DNA from: Kiritimatiellia bacterium
Lineage (GTDB): Bacteria; Verrucomicrobiota; Kiritimatiellia; RFP12; UBA1067
NCBI GenBank assembly: GCA_024405335.1
Contig: JAKSOX010000019.1
Span: 1-17,621 of the forward strand
Length of the DNA stretch: 17,621 nt
Direction of reading: 5' to 3'
The number at the start of each line of letters is the position of its first letter. Position 1 is the first letter of the stretch. The translations under genes were made by a program, and so were the position numbers. Below, piece after piece: positions 14,389 through 17,621 of this stretch. The notes under the pieces are model-generated. The model was given only the letters and a program-made list of their open reading frames with translations, ran no database searches and was not told where the DNA came from.

Positions 14389-15306
14389 TTATGCTTCCTC
14401 CCATTGTTTTTTGATTAGACTGCACATTCCCGTCAAAATTTCGTGCTTCTTCGCGTCGTCGGGATTCTTCACCGGCCAGCCGGCTTCGAGCGACACCGCG
14501 CCTTTGTAGCCCATCTGCTTGAGCGCGCGGAAGCCGTCCACGTAGTCGTCCGCCGCGCCGTCCGTGCCCGGAACGCGGCGCGTCTTCAGGGACGCGATGT
14601 GCACGTGCGACAGCAGCTTGCCCGCGTACAGGAACGCGCCGGACTGGGAAACCTCTTCCTTGCTCATGTGCCAGAAGTCGCCCATCACCGTGCAGCCCGC
14701 GCCGATTTCCTGCGCCATCTTCGCGCCGTCCGCGACTTGGCGGAGGAACGGCGTTTCCGCGCGCTGCAGCGGTTCGAGCACGATCGCGGTGCCGCACGCC
14801 GCCGCCTTTTCGGCGAGGCGCCTGCCCGTGTCCGTCACGAAGCTCTCGCGCAGGTCCTGCGCGCTCAGTTCCGGTTTGCCGCGCGCGGGGCAGATGATGA
14901 GGCCGGTGGATTTCAGCATGCCGAGCTTCTCGAGCTGCGGCAGGAACTTCTCCACTTCCGCGTCGCGGCGCGCCTTGTCCGCATACGAGAAGTCGCTGCC
15001 GCCGCACGCCGTGGCGACTTTGAGCTTGCGCCCTTCCAGCGCCTTCGCGAGGGCTTCGGCCTTCGTCAGCAACCAGTCGCCCGTGGGGATTTCCACCTGC
15101 TTGTAGCCGTTCTTTTCGAGGTAGTCGAGTTTCGCGTTGAGGTCGTCCGCCGCGGGAATCGCCCACCACTGGAGACACAGGTTGAGCGGCGTGCATCCGC
15201 ACTTGGGCCCGCACGCGCAGGCCGCGCCCGTGCCGCAGCCGCATTTGGCGAGCGCCGCGCCCGCCGCCGTCGCCGCCGAAGCGGCCAGGAATTCCCGTCT
15301 GTTCAT
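14389..15306 (-). CDS. Tat-exported sugar phosphate isomerase/epimerase-like TIM-barrel protein with a Cys-rich neck
   Basis: This is a 305-residue protein. It opens with the twin-arginine signal MNRREFLAASAATAAGAALA, then a neck with six cysteines between residues 22 and 38 (CGCGTGAACACGPKCGC). The xylose-isomerase-like TIM barrel follows: LQWWAIP, GYKQVEIPTGDW, KSTGLIICPARG, TAIVLEPLQR, MGDFWHMSKEE, LLSHVHIAS and AVSLEAGWP supply the usual acidic and histidine metal ligands. The start is the ATG at 15306, with AAAGGAA 7 nt upstream; it lies 1 nt after the previous stop. There is no proper lipobox, because Lys precedes the first Cys. The Cys-rich neck is unusual and may bind a metal. The partner Gfo/Idh/MocA gene follows directly. 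Confidence 0.86.
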   Translation of the reverse strand: MNRREFLAASAATAAGAALAKCGCGTGAACACGPKCGCTPLNLCLQWWAIPAADDLNAKLDYLEKNGYKQVEIPTGDWLLTKAEALAKALEGRKLKVATACGGSDFSYADKARRDAEVEKFLPQLEKLGMLKSTGLIICPARGKPELSAQDLRESFVTDTGRRLAEKAAACGTAIVLEPLQRAETPFLRQVADGAKMAQEIGAGCTVMGDFWHMSKEEVSQSGAFLYAGKLLSHVHIASLKTRRVPGTDGAADDYVDGFRALKQMGYKGAVSLEAGWPVKNPDDAKKHEILTGMCSLIKKQWEEA

Positions 15307-15307
15307 G

Positions 15308-15904
15308 TCATGTTCCTTTCTGTTTTGCGCTTTCAACTCTCTTCATCGCGTCCTTGAGCGCGTTCCACGTCGCCAGCTTGCCCTCGCGCAGTTTCGCGGG
15401 GTCCTTGCCGAAAAAGCGGAGCAGCCGGTCCGGCGAATACGTCACCACCGCCGGCGTCCTGCCGACCGTCGTCCACCCGCCCAACGGCGCGCGCGCGCCC
15501 GGCGCGTACAGCCGCAGCGCGTCCGCCCCCATCACCACGGCGACCCTCGCGCCGCCCGCGAACGGCGCCGCCGTGAGCCGCAGCACGTCGCCCGGCGCGC
15601 GTCCCGTCGACTGGATCATCTTCGCGAGCAACGCCTCGCCTTCGGCCGAAAACGCCCCCGCCGTGAGAAACGCCATGTCGCGCATTTCCGGCGGCTTCGG
15701 CTCCTCGCGCGCCGCCTGCGGCTCCGCAACGGGGAGGCGCCGCTCCGCCGTCGGCTCCTCGCGCACAGGCTCCTCGCGCGGCGGCGGTTCGCGGACCGCC
15801 GGCGCCTTGGGCGGCAACAAAAGCGCGCGGTCGATCTCGACCGTGCGCACGCCGAGCTCCTTCTCGAGCTCGAGATTGGCGATGATTTCGTCGAAGATGT
15901 CCAA
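15308..15904 (-). CDS. Degenerate uracil-DNA glycosylase-like protein (family 4 relative)
   Basis: This is a 198-residue protein. An N-terminal helix (MDIFDEIIANLELEKELGVRT) is joined by a Pro/Glu/Arg-rich linker (about 31-73) to a compact domain (77-192). That domain recalls the second half of family-4 UDGs: FSAEGEALLAKMIQ, VAVVMGADALRLYAP, TYSPDRLL (155-162) and KLATWNALKDAM. The glycine-rich GEAPG loop is missing, the His of the TYHPAxLL motif is Ser157, and the protein has no cysteine at all, so no 4Fe-4S cluster. It contains no histidine either. It is therefore probably not a glycosylase. The start is the TTG at 15904, because GAGG lies 5 nt upstream and galE ends at 15922; no ATG serves. 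The upstream open frame is only a shadow of galE. The homology call is moderate. Confidence 0.62.
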   Translation of the reverse strand: MDIFDEIIANLELEKELGVRTVEIDRALLLPPKAPAVREPPPREEPVREEPTAERRLPVAEPQAAREEPKPPEMRDMAFLTAGAFSAEGEALLAKMIQSTGRAPGDVLRLTAAPFAGGARVAVVMGADALRLYAPGARAPLGGWTTVGRTPAVVTYSPDRLLRFFGKDPAKLREGKLATWNALKDAMKRVESAKQKGT

Positions 15905-15921
15905 ATCCGCCTCGACGGAAA

Positions 15922-16950
15922 TCAGGGCTTCTTGAAGCCGTACGGGTTTTTGCTCTGCCAGTTCCAGAGATCCTTGCACATCTGCTCGATGCCGCGCTTG
16001 GCCTTCCAGCCGAGTTCCTTCTTGGCGAAGGACGGATCGGCCCAGCACTCGGCGACGTCGCCGCTGCGGCGGGGCTTGATCGCGTAGGGCACTTTGCGGC
16101 CGGACGCCTTCTCGAACGCCTTGACGATTTCCAGCACGCTGTAGCCGTGGCCGGTGCCGAGGTTGACGATCTTGAGGCCGTATTTCTTCTTCTTGCCGAG
16201 CTTCTCGACGGCCTTCAGGTGCGCGTTGGCGAGATCCACCACGTGGATGTAGTCGCGGATGCCCGTGCCGTCCGGCGTCGGGTAGTCGTTGCCGAACACG
16301 CTCAATTCCTTCAGGCGGCCGATGGCCACCTGCGAAACGTACGGCAGCAGGTTGTTCGGGATGCCGGCGGGGTCTTCGCCGATGAGGCCGCTCTCGTGCG
16401 CGCCGATCGGGTTGAAGTAGCGCAGCAGGATCACGTTCCACGCGGGGTCGGCCTTCTGCACGTCCTTGAACACCTGCTCCATCATGAGCTTCGTCCACCC
16501 GTACGGATTCGTGCAGCCGGGCGTGGGGAAGTCCTCGCGGATCGGCACGCTCGGCGGCTGGCCGTAGACCGTGGCGGACGAGGAGAACACGATGTTTTTG
16601 CAGCCGTGCGCCGCCAGCACCTTCAGGAGCGTGAACGTGCCCCCGAGGTTGTTCTGGTAGTACTTGAGCGGAATCTGGACGGATTCGCCCACGGCCTTGA
16701 GCGCCGCGAAGTGGATCGTGCAGTCGAACGGCGCTTCCGCCGCCACCACCTTGTCCAGCTTCTTCTCGTCGCGGATGTCGCAGTTGTGGAGCTTCACGGC
16801 CTTGCCGGTGATCTTCTGGACGCGCTTCAACGACTCCTTGCAGGAGTTGCAGAAGTTGTCCACCACCACCACGTCGTGGCCAGCGTTCAAAAGCTCGACG
16901 CACGTGTGCGAACCGATGAAACCGGCTCCGCCCGTCACAAAAACTTTCAT
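15922..16950 (-). CDS. galE: UDP-glucose 4-epimerase
   Basis: This is a 342-residue short-chain dehydrogenase/reductase-type epimerase that interconverts UDP-glucose and UDP-galactose with bound NAD. It has GGAGFIGSH (7-15), VVVVDNF, IHFAALKAVGES, FSSSATVYG with Ser125, and NPYGWTK with Tyr150 and Lys154, matching the Ser-Tyr-Lys triad of E. coli GalE with a one-residue offset. RDYIHVVDLA and LGTGHGYSVLE follow. Length is normal. AAGGAGG lies 5 nt before the ATG, and the gene begins 31 bp after efp, with no separate promoter. It should feed UDP-galactose to glf further down the same block. Confidence 0.96.
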   Translation of the reverse strand: MKVFVTGGAGFIGSHTCVELLNAGHDVVVVDNFCNSCKESLKRVQKITGKAVKLHNCDIRDEKKLDKVVAAEAPFDCTIHFAALKAVGESVQIPLKYYQNNLGGTFTLLKVLAAHGCKNIVFSSSATVYGQPPSVPIREDFPTPGCTNPYGWTKLMMEQVFKDVQKADPAWNVILLRYFNPIGAHESGLIGEDPAGIPNNLLPYVSQVAIGRLKELSVFGNDYPTPDGTGIRDYIHVVDLANAHLKAVEKLGKKKKYGLKIVNLGTGHGYSVLEIVKAFEKASGRKVPYAIKPRRSGDVAECWADPSFAKKELGWKAKRGIEQMCKDLWNWQSKNPYGFKKP

Positions 16951-16981
16951 GTCGGCCTCCTTGCCCCGAGAGGAAAACGGT

Positions 16982-17557
16982 TCAGCGCGTCGCCGTGCGG
17001 TCGTTGTACTCGCCCGTCTCGGTGTTGATGCGGATTTCGTCGCCTTCGTTGATGAACAGCGGCACCGCGCACACGTAGCCGCCCTCGACCGTGGCGGGCT
17101 TCGTGACCTTGCCCGAGGCCGTGTTGCCCTTGACGCCGGGCTCGACCTTCACCACCTTGCGGGTGACGAGCTGCGGGAGGTTGACGCCGATGACCTTGCC
17201 GTCGAAGAACAGCGCGGACACTTCCATTTCGTCCATCAGGAAATACTTCTTGTCGCCCATCACTTCGGGGGACACGCGGATTTCCTCGAAGTTCTCGTCC
17301 GTGAACACGTAGGCGGTGCCGTCGTCGTAGGAATACGTGACGTCGCGCTGGAGGAGTTCCGGCTTCTCGAACTTGTCGCCCGAACGGTAGCTGCGGCTCA
17401 TGCCGCCGCCGGTGACCATGTTGCGCAGCTTGCAGTTGTAGATGGCCTGACCCTTGCCCGGCTTCGAAAAATCGAATTCCGTGATTTCCCACGGTTCGCC
17501 GTCGATCAAAAGTTTCACGCCCTTGTGCAGTTCGCCTGCGCCGATGACTTCGCCCAT
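16982..17557 (-). CDS. efp: Translation elongation factor P
   Basis: This is a 191-residue protein that binds stalled ribosomes between the P and E sites and helps form Pro-Pro bonds. The N-terminal KOW-like domain holds the tip loop SKPGKGQ (31-37), with Lys35 where the modified lysine sits in E. coli; the central OB domain and the C-terminal EGDEIRINTETGEYNDR close the protein. Lys at the tip fits beta-lysylation or 5-aminopentanol-type modification, not rhamnosylation of Arg. No modification enzyme is in the window. AAGGAG (17570-17565) lies 7 nt before the ATG. It is first in the block and its promoter is complete in the window. Confidence 0.96.
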   Translation of the reverse strand: MGEVIGAGELHKGVKLLIDGEPWEITEFDFSKPGKGQAIYNCKLRNMVTGGGMSRSYRSGDKFEKPELLQRDVTYSYDDGTAYVFTDENFEEIRVSPEVMGDKKYFLMDEMEVSALFFDGKVIGVNLPQLVTRKVVKVEPGVKGNTASGKVTKPATVEGGYVCAVPLFINEGDEIRINTETGEYNDRTATR

Positions 17558-17589
17558 TTTCTTGCTCCTTTGTTTTGAAAAGTTTTTGG

Positions 17590-17618
17590 ATTATACAACA
17601 TTTTTCCTTCGAGGGCAA
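17590..17618 (-). promoter_or_regulatory. Promoter of the efp-galE-...-glf block
   Basis: TTGCCC (17618-17613), 17 nt, and a perfect TATAAT (17595-17590) on the minus strand. An untranslated leader of about 26 nt with the AAGGAG ribosome site follows. This is the best promoter in the window and shares the TTGC core of the other three. Confidence 0.82.
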
Positions 17619-17621
17619 CCC

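Noticed and set aside
15187..15243. Lipoprotein signal in the TIM-barrel protein
   Set aside because: The residue before the first Cys is Lys, which does not fit a lipobox; the RR motif fits Tat.
15905..16903. Long upstream extension of the UDG-like frame
   Set aside because: This part lies inside galE in another frame and has low-complexity Arg/Gly content; the TTG at 15904 with GAGG upstream is adequate.
1..17621. CRISPR arrays, tRNA or rRNA genes, insertion sequences, integrases
   Set aside because: No regularly spaced repeat array, cloverleaf, rRNA-like segment, transposase or integrase motif was seen; the 33-bp-period pair at 3083-3132 has only two copies.

Overview
The window is about 17.6 kb of mostly high-GC bacterial DNA. 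Every gene I can support lies on the minus strand, so transcription runs from base 17621 towards base 1. The gene mix suggests a PVC-superphylum bacterium, most likely Kiritimatiellota or Lentisphaerota. It combines a secreted formylglycine-generating-enzyme-like protein, an ECF sigma factor coupled to a transmembrane Ser/Thr kinase, and Tat-exported Gfo/Idh/MocA and TIM-barrel sugar proteins, alongside ordinary housekeeping genes. This placement is inference from content; no 16S or marker tree is available here.

Layout in transcription order. (1) 17557-10939 is a tight block starting from a near-consensus promoter: efp (elongation factor P), galE, a degenerate uracil-DNA-glycosylase-like protein, a Tat-exported TIM-barrel epimerase/isomerase-like protein, a Tat-exported Gfo/Idh/MocA protein, a GT4 glycosyltransferase and glf. 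GalE, Glf and the glycosyltransferase together suggest UDP-galactofuranose formation and its use in a surface glycan. (2) 10877-5852 is a second block with its own promoter placed for a leaderless start: a polytopic acyltransferase-like membrane protein, an amidotransferase-less guaA, argC (type 2), metY and a ybaK-like aminoacyl-tRNA deacylase. (3) 5793-3202 holds two secreted proteins: an FGE-fold protein missing one catalytic cysteine, and a multidomain beta-sandwich protein. (4) 3038-988 is an ECF sigma factor translationally coupled (ATGA) to a membrane Ser/Thr kinase. Its promoter is preceded by two exact 17-bp direct repeats 33 bp apart. (5) 691-1 is a DUF3791-DUF3990 pair, ATGA-coupled, with its own promoter and visibly lower GC. 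The DUF3990 gene runs off the window edge and looks like half of a toxin-antitoxin-like module with an ADP-ribosyltransferase-like toxin.

Four separate promoters share a -35 element beginning TTGC with 17-18 bp spacing to TATAAT-like -10 boxes. Two of them put the -10 box only 7-8 nt before the start codon. Translational coupling (ATGA, GTGA and TGATG overlaps, or stop and start touching) is widespread.

No rRNA, tRNA, CRISPR array, insertion sequence or integrase is visible. No gene-free stretch exceeds 300 bases; the longest is 692-987.
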